A stretch of 39,860 nucleotides of DNA from Bacteroidaceae bacterium (GCA_017615245.1 JAGAAL010000054.1:1-39860), one strand, 5' to 3'; numbered from the stretch's first letter, positions 8,228 through 17,299 are shown. The notes: generated by a model not told the origin, from the sequence alone. Numbers and translations: made by a program.

Positions 8228-9196
8228 ATGAAACGACTTGCATTTCTACATTCTCGCATTTTTAAATTTTTACATTTTCTCATTTTTACATTTTTCATTG
8301 GGGGGGGGCTTCTTCATGCCCAGACCATAGGAAATGAAAAAGGCTATTTCTGCAATCCACCCCTGCCCTACCTACCTTATAAACTCGATGTGCTGTTCAT
8401 CGGCAACTCCTTCTCCATCGATGCCTGCACAGCCCTTCCCTCGCTCCTGCGTTCAGCCAAACTGAGCACCGTGGCTGTGTATGTGCTCTACAAGGGCGGA
8501 TGCTCCATGAAGCAGCACTACGAATATTTCAAGAGCGACGAACCCGTGTACGAACTCTGGTTGTACGACTCTCGAGGCGAGAAGAAACTTGAGAACAAGA
8601 TTACCATTCGCAACGCCATGCGTCGCTATGCCTACGATGTGGTGGTGTTCCAGCAATACTCACTCGAATCAGGCAACTACGACTCCTACGAGCCATATCT
8701 ATCGAAAGTCCTGCAAGCCTATAAGCTGACCACCATCTCGCCCCGCACCACGTTCGCCTTCAACCAGACCTGGGCTTACTCGTCCCGTCACAAAGACCTG
8801 AACCGCTACGGCACCCAGGAAGACATGTGGCGCCGCATATGTCAGGCATCCAACGAGATGAAGCAGAAATCCGGAATCGACATCATCATCCCCTGCGGCA
8901 CAGCTGTGCAGAATGCCCGCAACCTCACCTCTGTCACCACCGAGAACGAATGGACGCGCGACAACCAGCACATCAGCACCTACCAAGGCCGCTACCTCCT
9001 TGCTTGCACCGTGTTCGAATCCATCATCGCCCCCTGCTTCAATGTCAACCTCAGCGACGACCGCTCCACCTACGGGAAGAAAGAACCCGACATCGTGAAC
9101 GACACCAATCGCCGACAAATACAGAACTGTGCCAAACTCGCCGTAGCCAACAACTACAACATCAGCGAATTCGTGAATGGCATCAATGAGAAGTGA
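8228..9196 (+). CDS. DUF4886 SGNH-hydrolase-like secreted protein
   Basis: 322 residues. The first domain motif, DVLFIGNSFSIDACTALP (about 56-73), is the GNSFS block of DUF4886, a family with an SGNH-esterase-like fold; His in DNQHIS (about 250) is in the place of the catalytic histidine. The ATG at 8228 is preferred over the TTG at 8219. The N-terminus is a long hydrophobic signal rich in Phe and Leu, ending GGGLLHAQ. The three glycines are encoded by an uninterrupted run of nine G (8300-8308), a possible slippage site. The substrate is unknown; relatives are found near polysaccharide-use genes. Confidence 0.82.
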   Translation: MKRLAFLHSRIFKFLHFLIFTFFIGGGLLHAQTIGNEKGYFCNPPLPYLPYKLDVLFIGNSFSIDACTALPSLLRSAKLSTVAVYVLYKGGCSMKQHYEYFKSDEPVYELWLYDSRGEKKLENKITIRNAMRRYAYDVVVFQQYSLESGNYDSYEPYLSKVLQAYKLTTISPRTTFAFNQTWAYSSRHKDLNRYGTQEDMWRRICQASNEMKQKSGIDIIIPCGTAVQNARNLTSVTTENEWTRDNQHISTYQGRYLLACTVFESIIAPCFNVNLSDDRSTYGKKEPDIVNDTNRRQIQNCAKLAVANNYNISEFVNGINEK

Positions 9197-9225
9197 GATG
9201 TGAATACTTCAGTTCTCAATCTTAT

Positions 9226-9903
9226 TTACAATATGGTTCGTTGATGCTTCTCCTTAAGTTTGGTAACATGTTTCACTGCTTTCTGCAGTTTCTTGTTGAA
9301 CTTGTTAACCGTCTTAGCGCTACCCTCTCTGAGGTCATACTCTAATTCACCATCACTCAATGACAGTTTTACGTACTTGTGCTTGGCAAATTCTTCAATG
9401 TTAGGAATAGAGAAATATAGGTCCGTAATATATTGGAAGTGCGTATGTAACAGAAGAGAGGTGTCAACATTGATAGGCCTGAGCTGGTCATATCTAGATT
9501 CACCAGCAATGGGTAACTGTTTACGAATTCCTCCAACTTCTTCCCGATGATATCCCGCAGCAATTAATGGTGACTGATGCAAGACAGTTTCTTCACCCAA
9601 TTCGTCCGTAAGGATGACTGTAGGTTGATCTAAAACATAAAAACCATCATAATTAAAGAATAGTAAAGAAAGCTCATAATCCCCTGATTTGCCTATACGG
9701 TATAGTGTCAAAAATGGGCTATCTTCTCCCTTCCATAATTTACCAAACGTATAGTATTTCATATCACGAAATACACTGTCGACGACAAGATTTTGTGAAC
9801 CCATTTCAAAACCGCCTGGTCCCTTGGTGACAGACAGATGGTTATGCTGCGCCCTCATACTGACAGGCAGCAACGCGAGTAATATAAAAAAGAGTTGTTT
9901 CAT
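9226..9903 (-). CDS. Secreted protein of unknown function
   Basis: 225 residues with a signal peptide (MKQLFFILLALLPVSMRAQ). I do not recognise a family. The middle part is beta-rich with aromatic residues (FFNYDGFYVLD, THFQYITDLYFSIPN). The last 45 residues are strongly basic and probably helical (KTVNKFNKKLQKAVKHVTKLKEKHQ). It has a good promoter of its own at 9931-9960. It converges with the DUF4886 gene with only 29 bp between them, too little to show a clear shared terminator. Confidence 0.75.
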   Translation of the reverse strand: MKQLFFILLALLPVSMRAQHNHLSVTKGPGGFEMGSQNLVVDSVFRDMKYYTFGKLWKGEDSPFLTLYRIGKSGDYELSLLFFNYDGFYVLDQPTVILTDELGEETVLHQSPLIAAGYHREEVGGIRKQLPIAGESRYDQLRPINVDTSLLLHTHFQYITDLYFSIPNIEEFAKHKYVKLSLSDGELEYDLREGSAKTVNKFNKKLQKAVKHVTKLKEKHQRTIL

Positions 9904-9930
9904 ATTCGATTGTTTTAGTTATTTCGCTTG

Positions 9931-9960
9931 CAAATTTATACATTATTTTTTAACATTCAA
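9931..9960 (-). promoter_or_regulatory. Promoter for the unknown secreted protein gene
   Basis: On the minus strand, TTG (9958-9960), a 19-bp spacer, then TAAATTTG (9931-9938), 28 bp before the ATG at 9903. Both boxes and the spacing fit the Bacteroidota consensus. Confidence 0.65.
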
Positions 9961-10105
9961 CGATTTGAGCCAAGAAACCACATGATTTCCTTATATATAT
10001 AACGCAAAAGGGTAGAAAAAGTCAAGTGAAAAACACGTTTTTTTAAAAGCTGTGCCCCCTGCACCGCTGTACAGGAGGACAACAGCAAAAACAATTACTA
10101 CAATA

Positions 10106-10123
10106 TTGGTATTCACATACCAA
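10106..10123. terminator. Small hairpin in the 9904-10154 gap
   Basis: TTGGTAT (10106-10112) pairs with ATACCAA (10117-10123) around TCAC. It sits 32 bp after the stop of the minus-strand gene ending at 10155 and may be its terminator, though no T-run follows. The rest of the gap holds no gene I can support. Confidence 0.35.
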
Positions 10124-10154
10124 TTTCCTTACATCCTGAGCCTGCAGAAGGATA

Positions 10155-11264
10155 TTATTTCTTGATTTTACGTTTATAGTATTTAAAGAGTTTCTGATTG
10201 GCTTTCAGTTCTGATACATTCAGATTTGTAATGAACGTCGCATCCCAATTAGCTCCCCATGCTTTGAAGGGTTGCCCCTCTGGTTCGTAGTATGAGATAG
10301 TGGTCACATCGAGCGGCAGGGGTTCGAATTCAAGGATGAATGCCTGATGGTCACCAACGAGTCCTTCAATAAAGAACTGGCGGTCAGTCGGAAGGCCCAG
10401 TACCTTTCGCAACTTGTATTGCTTAGTCGATGATGACTCACTAATCAATACGATGGTTGACTGAAAACTGAAATATTCACGTGTCCAATTCTGTATGGCA
10501 GTAAGGGCAAGATAAGTGGCCTCGGGAGTGAGCCAAATGGCCATTGTCTTTTCTTTCATGGGCTGCACCAGATGAGCGTTGTTATATACTGCATAAGTAT
10601 CCATGTCGTCAGGATCATAATCCGCTTTCTCTGGCTCAATCAGTTGAGGAACATGAAACTTCGGAATCTTCTTGTCGTATTGATTGGTTTTTGTATTGCC
10701 TATCCAAATTTTATTTTGCCCCCTGAATCCCCATTTCTGTACACCAAAGATATACACTTCTTGCACATTCTTTGGCAGTGGAGGGAAGTAGACACGGAAT
10801 TCCACCCATGACCCTGCAGGTGCTTTGATGCCGAAAGTCTGATTCCAGCTCATCGGATCATCTGTTCCACGAGCCTTATACCTTGTACCTGTTTTGGTAT
10901 CAACAATATATGCCTCATCACCTCCAAGCCATATCTCTTTCGTTGCATTAAATGGTGCCACAAAATAACAATAGAGCACGGTCTGGTTCCGCTCACGAAC
11001 GATTGCCCACGAACGTACTGGCAGCTTTGTCTTTAGTGGAATATTCACGTTATACCCAATGGTTCCTGGCTCAATGATGCGGAACCCCTCTGACCAGTTT
11101 ACGGTTGTGTCGTTGGGGTCAGCTTCTTTAAGTTCTTCGGGATTTGTTATGATTATACAACCATCTGCACAAGCATTAACTGGCTTTATCTGTGAAAGAC
11201 AATACATTGGTACGAGCATCAATGCTATCGATGCACAGACTTGCATGATTCTATATGTTTTCAT
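10155..11264 (-). CDS. Secreted protein of unknown function downstream of a sigma/anti-sigma pair
   Basis: 369 residues from the ATG at 11264, which gives the signal peptide MKTYRIMQVCASIALMLVPMYCLSQ; the open frame up to 11306 would overlap the upstream gene. I do not recognise the family. The protein looks all-beta, with many aromatic and charged strands (GYNVNIPLKTKLPVRSWAIV, SWVEFRVYFPPLPKNVQEVY, TYLALTAIQNWTREYFSFQ), and could hold two beta-sandwich domains. A short Lys-rich tail ends it. It lies 13 bp after the anti-sigma-like gene and so is probably cotranscribed with the ECF sigma factor, as its effector or sensor partner; that role is inference from position. Confidence 0.75.
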   Translation of the reverse strand: MKTYRIMQVCASIALMLVPMYCLSQIKPVNACADGCIIITNPEELKEADPNDTTVNWSEGFRIIEPGTIGYNVNIPLKTKLPVRSWAIVRERNQTVLYCYFVAPFNATKEIWLGGDEAYIVDTKTGTRYKARGTDDPMSWNQTFGIKAPAGSWVEFRVYFPPLPKNVQEVYIFGVQKWGFRGQNKIWIGNTKTNQYDKKIPKFHVPQLIEPEKADYDPDDMDTYAVYNNAHLVQPMKEKTMAIWLTPEATYLALTAIQNWTREYFSFQSTIVLISESSSTKQYKLRKVLGLPTDRQFFIEGLVGDHQAFILEFEPLPLDVTTISYYEPEGQPFKAWGANWDATFITNLNVSELKANQKLFKYYKRKIKK

Positions 11265-11277
11265 TGTACCCTGTTTT

Positions 11278-12207
11278 TTAGCTGTAATTACTATGTTTCC
11301 TATCATGCTTAGCTACGTATTCGAAGAAACAAGCCGAAGATACAGGCTCGTCTGCTGTCGATTGCGTCCGATAGAGATAAATCCGTCCACGACTTCGTTC
11401 TGCCATCCAATAATCCTCTGTCGTCTTACCATCTCTCTCGTTGGTCATACAGAAGAAGAACTGCTCGGACGAGCACATCAACTGGATGTTGGGTGCAGAA
11501 GTGTCGAAACGTAATAAAGTGGCATACAGACGGCCTATGATGTCGATGTCTTCATCATCGGGTAAGACATACATTGTGCCATTCATGAAGTCGTCATTGT
11601 TCGAACAGTTGAGTTCCAACCCTTGCACCTTATAGTATGCTGCCATTTGGGCAATCATTCGGTCCATGTTATCAGGAGTAAGTGCATGAGGATCATAGTT
11701 CGTGGGATTAACAACCTTTTGGATAGGCGGCGTAATGGGTTCTGCATCTGCATATTCTTCATGAGTTGGTTCTTCTATAATACTTGCCACTTCCTCTTTA
11801 TCTACTGGCTTATCCTTGATGCTCCTCTGTGTTTTCTGCACCTTTCGTGGTGTCGGTATGTTGTTTGTAATTGCTTCTGGAGCAGAGGGTGTAATCGTAT
11901 TGACGGCATCATTTGTTTGAGTCTGTGGCTGATTGTTAACGCTTCCTTGAGCAGTCAAAGATTCATTAGGGATAGATGTCCCATGATTGTTATTAACGAA
12001 CAAGAGTGTCACAATAACTGCAACAGCCACACATGCAGCAGCTATCCATATACGCCTTTTAAGAATGGTACGCGGCCCCTGATTCATTCGTGCCATCACA
12101 CGCTGGTTGAGGTCGGATGGCATAGTTGGCTTTTTATGTGCCTGCCTACATACTGCTTCACGTATGGCATAATCTTTTTCCTGATTGAATTCTTTTTCTT
12201 TTCTCAT
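11278..12207 (-). CDS. Single-pass membrane protein, probable anti-sigma factor
   Basis: 309 residues. A charged cytoplasmic N-terminus (1-52, including PSDLNQRVMARM) is followed by one membrane segment (about 53-71, IWIAAACVAVAVIVTLLF). A low-complexity Thr/Pro/Gln/Asn region follows (75-160) and then a periplasmic C-terminal domain (about 165-309). This topology, and its place 14 bp downstream of an ECF sigma gene, fit an anti-sigma factor that holds the sigma subunit at the membrane. No zinc-type HxxxCxxC anti-sigma motif is seen, so it is not of the ZAS class. The periplasmic domain is unfamiliar. Confidence 0.7.
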   Translation of the reverse strand: MRKEKEFNQEKDYAIREAVCRQAHKKPTMPSDLNQRVMARMNQGPRTILKRRIWIAAACVAVAVIVTLLFVNNNHGTSIPNESLTAQGSVNNQPQTQTNDAVNTITPSAPEAITNNIPTPRKVQKTQRSIKDKPVDKEEVASIIEEPTHEEYADAEPITPPIQKVVNPTNYDPHALTPDNMDRMIAQMAAYYKVQGLELNCSNNDDFMNGTMYVLPDDEDIDIIGRLYATLLRFDTSAPNIQLMCSSEQFFFCMTNERDGKTTEDYWMAERSRGRIYLYRTQSTADEPVSSACFFEYVAKHDRKHSNYS

Positions 12208-12221
12208 GACATCTCGGTGAT

Positions 12222-12788
12222 TTATAGGGTTGAGGATTGTTGATCTATAATGATTTTATATAGTTTCCGACGGATACGATGGAGAGAGGAGCCGACTGTC
12301 GAGGGCTGCATATCCATGATATAGGCAATCTCCTTTATGCTCAGATTATCAAAATAATACATGTAAATCAGTGATTGCTCTTTAATATCCAACAGAGAGA
12401 GAGCTTGCTCAACTGCTTGTATCGTATGTTCATCCTGTTGCCAAAACAGATGGTCAATCTCTTGATTGAGCTTTCCGTTGAGTGCGGTGTCCATATCGTC
12501 GATATAGATAACAGGTTGCTTATGATCTCTCACAAAGTTCAGCGACACATTGTAAGCAATCCTACAGAGCCAGTTAGAAAATGATGTTTTTGTCTCATCA
12601 AAAGTATCAATATGCCGGAATGCCTTCACAAAGACATCCTGATACACTTCTTCAGCATCCTCCTGACGTAATACGATGCGTGAGATGGTAGCAAATACCA
12701 TGCTCCCATATTCGTTTAGCGTCTGTTCTTGCGTACTGCGGTCTTGATTACGCAGTCCTTGTATCATCTTATGCTGATTAATGCTCAT
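12222..12788 (-). CDS. ECF-type RNA polymerase sigma factor
   Basis: 188 residues with region 2 at about 22-92 (QEDAEEVYQDVFVKAFRHI, then NWLCRIAYNVSLNFVRDH) and region 4 at about 125-182 (LSIKEIAYIMDMQPSTVGSSLHRIRRKL, the helix-turn-helix that reads the -35 box). Regions 1 and 3 are absent, as in group IV sigma factors. It leads a three-gene minus-strand operon with the anti-sigma-like and secreted proteins. A TATTTTTG element at 12833-12840 (minus strand) is a possible primary promoter; an autoregulated ECF promoter cannot be recognised by eye. Confidence 0.92.
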   Translation of the reverse strand: MSINQHKMIQGLRNQDRSTQEQTLNEYGSMVFATISRIVLRQEDAEEVYQDVFVKAFRHIDTFDETKTSFSNWLCRIAYNVSLNFVRDHKQPVIYIDDMDTALNGKLNQEIDHLFWQQDEHTIQAVEQALSLLDIKEQSLIYMYYFDNLSIKEIAYIMDMQPSTVGSSLHRIRRKLYKIIIDQQSSTL

Positions 12789-12908
12789 GCATTCTATTCG
12801 CTATATCCTGTATATATATACACATGAAATGGCAAAAATATTGCATCAAACATTCTTTTTTTAAGATGGAAAGTAAATAGCTCCTTTCTTATGACACCTA
12901 TAATGTAA

Positions 12909-14564
12909 TTACAATTTTTCTATGATTTCGTCTAAAGAGATGTCGTTATCAGCAACATTAAAGCCCACGCGTTTCAGTTTCTGCTTGCGCTTTTTGACGG
13001 CATCAATACCTATGTGGAATATCTCGGCAAGGGTCTTTTTCGTCACTTTCATCCTTACCAACATGCAGAGCTGGATGTCTTCTTCGTCGAACGACTTGTA
13101 CTTGTTGCGCAGGCGGCGAACAAATCCGTTGTCGGCGGAATTGAGTATGTCTTCGATTTCCTGCCATATCTCCTGGTTCATCTTGATGCTGTCGGCATCT
13201 TCCAAATCGGCTTTGACTTCTGCCAGATGGCGGAGGAAGTGTTTCTGTAGGAGGGCGGAGGTGAGGCTCTTCTGATGGATAATCTGCTGGTCGGCTTCGT
13301 GCTGACGACGCTGATCCATAAGGAGCATGTTGTGTGTCTCGATCTCATGCTTGCGCTTCATCAAGTATGCCTGACGGCGCAGGCGGCTAGTGCGGCGATG
13401 ATAGAAGATGAAGAGGACGAGGATGAGCAGAATGGCTGCAATCCACGTGACCAACATCCACTTCTGATGGGACAGATGCTCTTCGCGCTGCTCTTTCGCT
13501 ATCACATCCCGATAGTAAGCATCCTTGGTCTTATGGACATTCTGAACCATCTTTGTGGTGACGATGGATAGGGAATCGAGGTAACGGTGTGCCGATGTGG
13601 TATCGGCTTGCAGGATGGCTATTTTACACAGGTTGTGATAGATGGCCACATCTTCTGACTTGTCGGCAGGCTTGATGCTCAGGAGTGCGGAACGAGCCTG
13701 TTCTAACGAGTCTTTCGCCAGATAGCTGATGGCAAGGATGAAATTGGCAGAGGTGCTGGTGAAACGATTGATTTCGTTCATACCTTCTTTGGCCAATTCC
13801 AACGATTTCTCATAGTCGCCCGACAGGAAATAGAGCACTGAGGCATAGCGCATACAATCGTATTTCTTGGCATCCAGCTTCTCCTGCACAGCTACTTCAT
13901 AGGCTTCGTTGATACACTCGAATGCCTTTTCAGCATCGCCTATCGCCATATACCGGTTGCTGAGGGACATGAGGATATTGATGTAGTTGGCTGGCTGGTT
14001 ATTGCATTTCTTGTATGACGCAAGTGCCTCGGTCTGCAACCGTATTCCTTCCTTGGGATTGCTCTGATACATGATGGCGCCCAGTTGGTTGTTCGACAGA
14101 TAGTGGGTGCGCCAGTCTTCTGCCTTTTCGGCATACTTGATGGCCTCACGATACAAGTCTTCCGCTATCTTAGTGTTATGATGGGATGCCTCATGACGTG
14201 CCATATAATAGCAACTCTGGGCATAATGGCGCTGATCGGCTGATGAATGGAAGGGCCAAAATCCTCCTGTTGCTTTCTCCTTGTAATACTGATAGGCAGG
14301 ACGTATGAGGGTATCACCTTTGATATTGCGCAACCAAATGGCGTTTGTCATTGTCCGAATCAGTTTATGATAGGCTTCTGATTCACGGCTATCTGGACCG
14401 TCTGTGCCCCAAATGGAATCGACGCGACAGAGCATCATGTCGGCACTATCGGGATAGACTGGCAGATAACCTTCTGCTCGTTCCAGCAAATCCCCGACCG
14501 TCTTGTCACCTGTACAGGCGGCAAGCAACAATAATAGGCTGATGAATGCTGACAGTTTCTTCAT
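12909..14564 (-). CDS. TPR-containing membrane-anchored regulator-like protein
   Basis: 551 residues. It starts with a lipoprotein-like signal (LLLLLAACTGD, Cys17), has a helical tetratricopeptide region (about 110-340: AEDLYREAIKYAEKAED, GDAEKAFECINEAYEVA, GDYEKSLELAKEG), one membrane segment (about 369-388) and a basic coiled coil (390-450). It ends in a helix-turn-helix-like segment (LCMLVRMKVTKKTLAEIFHI, then AVKKRKQKLKR). This layout is a known Bacteroidota type in which a periplasmic TPR sensor is joined through the membrane to a cytoplasmic LuxR-like output. The signal it reads is unknown. It lies upstream of the ECF operon (121 bp gap) but is probably a separate unit. Confidence 0.8.
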   Translation of the reverse strand: MKKLSAFISLLLLLAACTGDKTVGDLLERAEGYLPVYPDSADMMLCRVDSIWGTDGPDSRESEAYHKLIRTMTNAIWLRNIKGDTLIRPAYQYYKEKATGGFWPFHSSADQRHYAQSCYYMARHEASHHNTKIAEDLYREAIKYAEKAEDWRTHYLSNNQLGAIMYQSNPKEGIRLQTEALASYKKCNNQPANYINILMSLSNRYMAIGDAEKAFECINEAYEVAVQEKLDAKKYDCMRYASVLYFLSGDYEKSLELAKEGMNEINRFTSTSANFILAISYLAKDSLEQARSALLSIKPADKSEDVAIYHNLCKIAILQADTTSAHRYLDSLSIVTTKMVQNVHKTKDAYYRDVIAKEQREEHLSHQKWMLVTWIAAILLILVLFIFYHRRTSRLRRQAYLMKRKHEIETHNMLLMDQRRQHEADQQIIHQKSLTSALLQKHFLRHLAEVKADLEDADSIKMNQEIWQEIEDILNSADNGFVRRLRNKYKSFDEEDIQLCMLVRMKVTKKTLAEIFHIGIDAVKKRKQKLKRVGFNVADNDISLDEIIEKL

Positions 14565-14619
14565 TGGTTAGGCTTTAGATGTTAGACTTTAGACCTTAGA
14601 CTTTAGTTTGTCAAGGACT

Positions 14620-15867
14620 TTAATCAAACCGCATGGTGCGGGCTGGACGACTGATACTCATGAGGTAGGAGGAGCCGAAAACGACGATGAAGGAGATGAC
14701 GAGGGTGATGACGTTCACCAACACAAAGAGAAGCCAGTCGTAGCGGATAGGGACTGCATCGAGATAATAGACGGAAGGATTGAGGCGGACGAGGTGGAAC
14801 TGGCTCTGGAGGAAGCAAATGAGCAGTCCGATGATATTGCCCCACAGCATACCGCGCCCTACCAACATGACGGAGAAGTTGACGAAGATTTTGCGGACGG
14901 AGAAGTTAGTGGCTCCCAACGACTTGAGGATGCCTATCATATTGATACGCTCGAGCATGATGATGAGCAATCCTGACATCACGGTGAATGAGGCTACACA
15001 AATCATCAGGACAAGAATCATGATGACATTCATGTCGAGCACTCCAAGCCATGAGAAGATATTGGGGGCTAACTGACGGATATTGAACACGCCATACATG
15101 CAACCGTCGCGGTCGTACACCTTATCTATAATACTACTCAGCTCATCGGTCACCTGGTTAAGCTGCTCGAAATCACGGATGCTTATCTCGAAGCCTGAGG
15201 ACTGGTCTGCCTCCCAATTGTTGAGTTTGCGAACTGTATAGATGTCGGTAAGCACGATGTTGCGGTCGTATTCGGACAGATGGGTTTCGTAGATACCGCA
15301 GACGGTAAAACGACGCGCACGCATGCCTTTATCATTCACGAAATAGGCATACACCTTGTCGCCTGAGTGTATCTTGAGGTCGGAAGCAATGCGCTGCGAA
15401 ACCAACAGCTGGTTCTTCGATTCCTTAGAACTGAAGACGGGTAATGTACCTTCCTTCAGGTATTGTTTGAAGAACGAGAGGTCGTAGTCCTCACCTACCC
15501 CCTTGAACTGGATGCCGCGGAAGTCGTCTGCAGTCTTCAGCATTCCCATCTTGGTAGCATAGCGTTGCACATGTGACACCTGCGGATTGCGACGGATAAC
15601 CCGCTTGAGGCTGTCGGTAGTGAGTACGGGCATGACCTGACGGTCTTGATCGAGGGTCACGCTGATGACCTGCAGATGTGAGCCGAATCCTACTACCTTC
15701 GAACTGACTTCGGACTTAAAGCCCATCACCACAGCAATGCTGATAATCATCACAGCCATACCTATCATGATACCTATCAGGGCAATACGAATGGCTGGAC
15801 GGGAAATCTGCCGTTTCCCGTCGGTATTGGCATAAATACGCTTTGCTATGAATCGTTCGAAATTCAT
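14620..15867 (-). CDS. ABC transporter permease, FtsX/LolC-LolE-like
   Basis: 415 residues. The first membrane helix is at about 27-48 (IALIGIMIGMAVMIISIAVVM). A large periplasmic domain (about 50-265) follows, then three C-terminal membrane helices (about 275-300, 320-345, 375-400). This is the MacB/FtsX-type topology of lipoprotein-releasing permeases. The N-terminus FIAKRIYANTDGKRQISRPA is typical of the Bacteroidota LolC/E-like group. No ATPase gene is adjacent, so its partner must be elsewhere. Its start overlaps the stop of the aminotransferase gene by 4 bp (ATGA at 15864-15867), suggesting coupling. The lipoprotein role is inference from the family. Confidence 0.85.
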   Translation of the reverse strand: MNFERFIAKRIYANTDGKRQISRPAIRIALIGIMIGMAVMIISIAVVMGFKSEVSSKVVGFGSHLQVISVTLDQDRQVMPVLTTDSLKRVIRRNPQVSHVQRYATKMGMLKTADDFRGIQFKGVGEDYDLSFFKQYLKEGTLPVFSSKESKNQLLVSQRIASDLKIHSGDKVYAYFVNDKGMRARRFTVCGIYETHLSEYDRNIVLTDIYTVRKLNNWEADQSSGFEISIRDFEQLNQVTDELSSIIDKVYDRDGCMYGVFNIRQLAPNIFSWLGVLDMNVIMILVLMICVASFTVMSGLLIIMLERINMIGILKSLGATNFSVRKIFVNFSVMLVGRGMLWGNIIGLLICFLQSQFHLVRLNPSVYYLDAVPIRYDWLLFVLVNVITLVISFIVVFGSSYLMSISRPARTMRFD

Positions 15868-17063
15868 TCAACCCTACCCGGATATGCTTCGATGGCTTTC
15901 TTCAAAACGACCAAGGCACGCATGAGGTCTTCCTTCTTCAGCACGTAGGCGATTCGTACTTCGTTACGTCCCGAGCCTGGAGTGGTATAGAATCCTGCTG
16001 CTGGTGCCATCATGACGGTCTCGCCTTCGTAATTGAATTCGGATAGACACCAAGCACAGAACTTCTCACTATCGTCGACCGGCAGTTTGGCCACCGTGTA
16101 GAATGCACCCATAGGGATAGGCGAATAAACGCCTGGAATGCGGTTGAGACCGTCAATGAGACATTTACGACGTTCTACGTATTCATCGTAAACATCGCGT
16201 GTGTAGCTCTCAGGCACATCGAGCGAAGCTTCAGCAATGACCTGACCAATCAACGGAGGACTAAGTCGTGCCTGACAGAACTTCATCACCGCTTTACGCA
16301 CCTCTGCATTCTTGGTAATCAGGGCGCCGATACGGATACCGCACTCGCTATAGCGCTTCGATACGGAATCGATCAACACCACATTGTTCTCGATGCCTTC
16401 GAGATGGCACGCAGAAATGTATGGGCTACCTGTATAGATAAACTCACGATAGACTTCGTCGGAGAAGAGATAGAGGTCGTACTTCTTCACGAGGTCGCGA
16501 ATCTGGTTCATCTCACGGCGTGTGTAGAGATAGCCTGTAGGGTTGTTAGGATTACAAATCAAGATGGCACGTGTGCGCTCATTGATGAGTTCCTCGAACT
16601 TCTCCACTTTCGGCAACGAGAATCCTTCTTCGATGGTGGTAGCAATCGTACGAATGACAGCACCTGCTGAGATTGCAAAAGCCATATAGTTGGCGTATGC
16701 TGGTTCGGGAACGATAATCTCATCGCCTGGGTTGAGACAAGAGAGGAATGCGAACAGCACTGCTTCGGAACCTCCGCTGGTGATGATGATATCGTCGGCT
16801 GTGAGCTTGATGTTGAACTTATCGTAATAGCCGACTAACTTCTCGCGATAGCTTCTGTAACCTTGACTCGGGCTGTATTCCAAAATCTTTCGGTCGATGT
16901 TTTTCATCGCATCGAGCGCAATCTGCGGTGTAGGCAGGTCGGGCTGACCGATATTGAGATGATAAACATGAATTCCCCGTTTCTTGGCATCTTCAGCCAG
17001 AGGAGCCAACTTACGGATTGGAGATGAGGGCATTTCTGTGCCCCGTACTGATATTGACGGCAT
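15864..17063 (-). CDS. PLP-dependent class I/II aminotransferase
   Basis: 399 residues of fold-type I aminotransferase. The N-terminal LNIGQPDLPTP, the central NPNNPTGYLYTRREM, the SDEVYREFIY block and the PLP-lysine block DSVSKRYSECGIRIG are all present, as is a late Arg (RNEVRIAYVL) that would bind the substrate carboxylate. This is the aspartate or aromatic aminotransferase-like group; substrate preference cannot be set by eye. A strong promoter (17093-17122) precedes it. It overlaps the permease gene by 4 bp. Confidence 0.9.
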   Translation of the reverse strand: MPSISVRGTEMPSSPIRKLAPLAEDAKKRGIHVYHLNIGQPDLPTPQIALDAMKNIDRKILEYSPSQGYRSYREKLVGYYDKFNIKLTADDIIITSGGSEAVLFAFLSCLNPGDEIIVPEPAYANYMAFAISAGAVIRTIATTIEEGFSLPKVEKFEELINERTRAILICNPNNPTGYLYTRREMNQIRDLVKKYDLYLFSDEVYREFIYTGSPYISACHLEGIENNVVLIDSVSKRYSECGIRIGALITKNAEVRKAVMKFCQARLSPPLIGQVIAEASLDVPESYTRDVYDEYVERRKCLIDGLNRIPGVYSPIPMGAFYTVAKLPVDDSEKFCAWCLSEFNYEGETVMMAPAAGFYTTPGSGRNEVRIAYVLKKEDLMRALVVLKKAIEAYPGRVE

Positions 17064-17092
17064 TGTCTATTCTGATATTTTGAATTTGAGTG

Positions 17093-17122
17093 CAAAGGTA
17101 CGAATAAGTGCGCACATAACAA
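17093..17122 (-). promoter_or_regulatory. Promoter for the aminotransferase-permease operon
   Basis: Minus strand TTG (17120-17122), 19-bp spacer, TACCTTTG (17093-17100), 30 bp before the ATG at 17063. Confidence 0.7.
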
Positions 17123-17214
17123 AACAAAAATACTGTTTTTATTTGTTTTGTTGGGCGAAAGTACCTCAGACAGAGTTAAAGGCACAAAAAAAAATAACCC
17201 TAAGGCTACTTTTG

Positions 17215-17287
17215 AGCGGAAAACGAGACTCGAACTCGCGACCCCAACCTTGGCAAGGTTGTGCTCTACCAACTGAGCTATTTCCGC
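17215..17287 (-). tRNA. tRNA-Gly (anticodon GCC), copy 2 in transcription order
   Basis: The minus strand folds into a full cloverleaf: acceptor GCGGAAA/TTTCCGC, D arm AGCTCAGTTGGTAGAGC, anticodon stem CAACC/GGTTG with loop TTGCCAA, and T arm with GTTCGAGTC. The discriminator base is T at 17215. No CCA is encoded. It is identical in sequence to the copy at 17300-17372. Confidence 0.95.
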
Positions 17288-17299
17288 AATTATGCGTTG

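Noticed and set aside
10069-10175. Short plus-strand coding-like stretch (HPEPAEGYYF)
   Set aside because: It has no start codon and overlaps the end of a convergent gene. The text resembles the pseudo-coding of common intergenic repeats, so it is not a gene I can support.
14608-14976. Acidic 122-residue plus-strand frame
   Set aside because: It is the antisense of the permease gene; the Asp/Glu/His richness mirrors hydrophobic codons.
15864-15867. Frameshift between aminotransferase and permease
   Set aside because: The 4-bp ATGA overlap is ordinary translational coupling; both proteins are complete.
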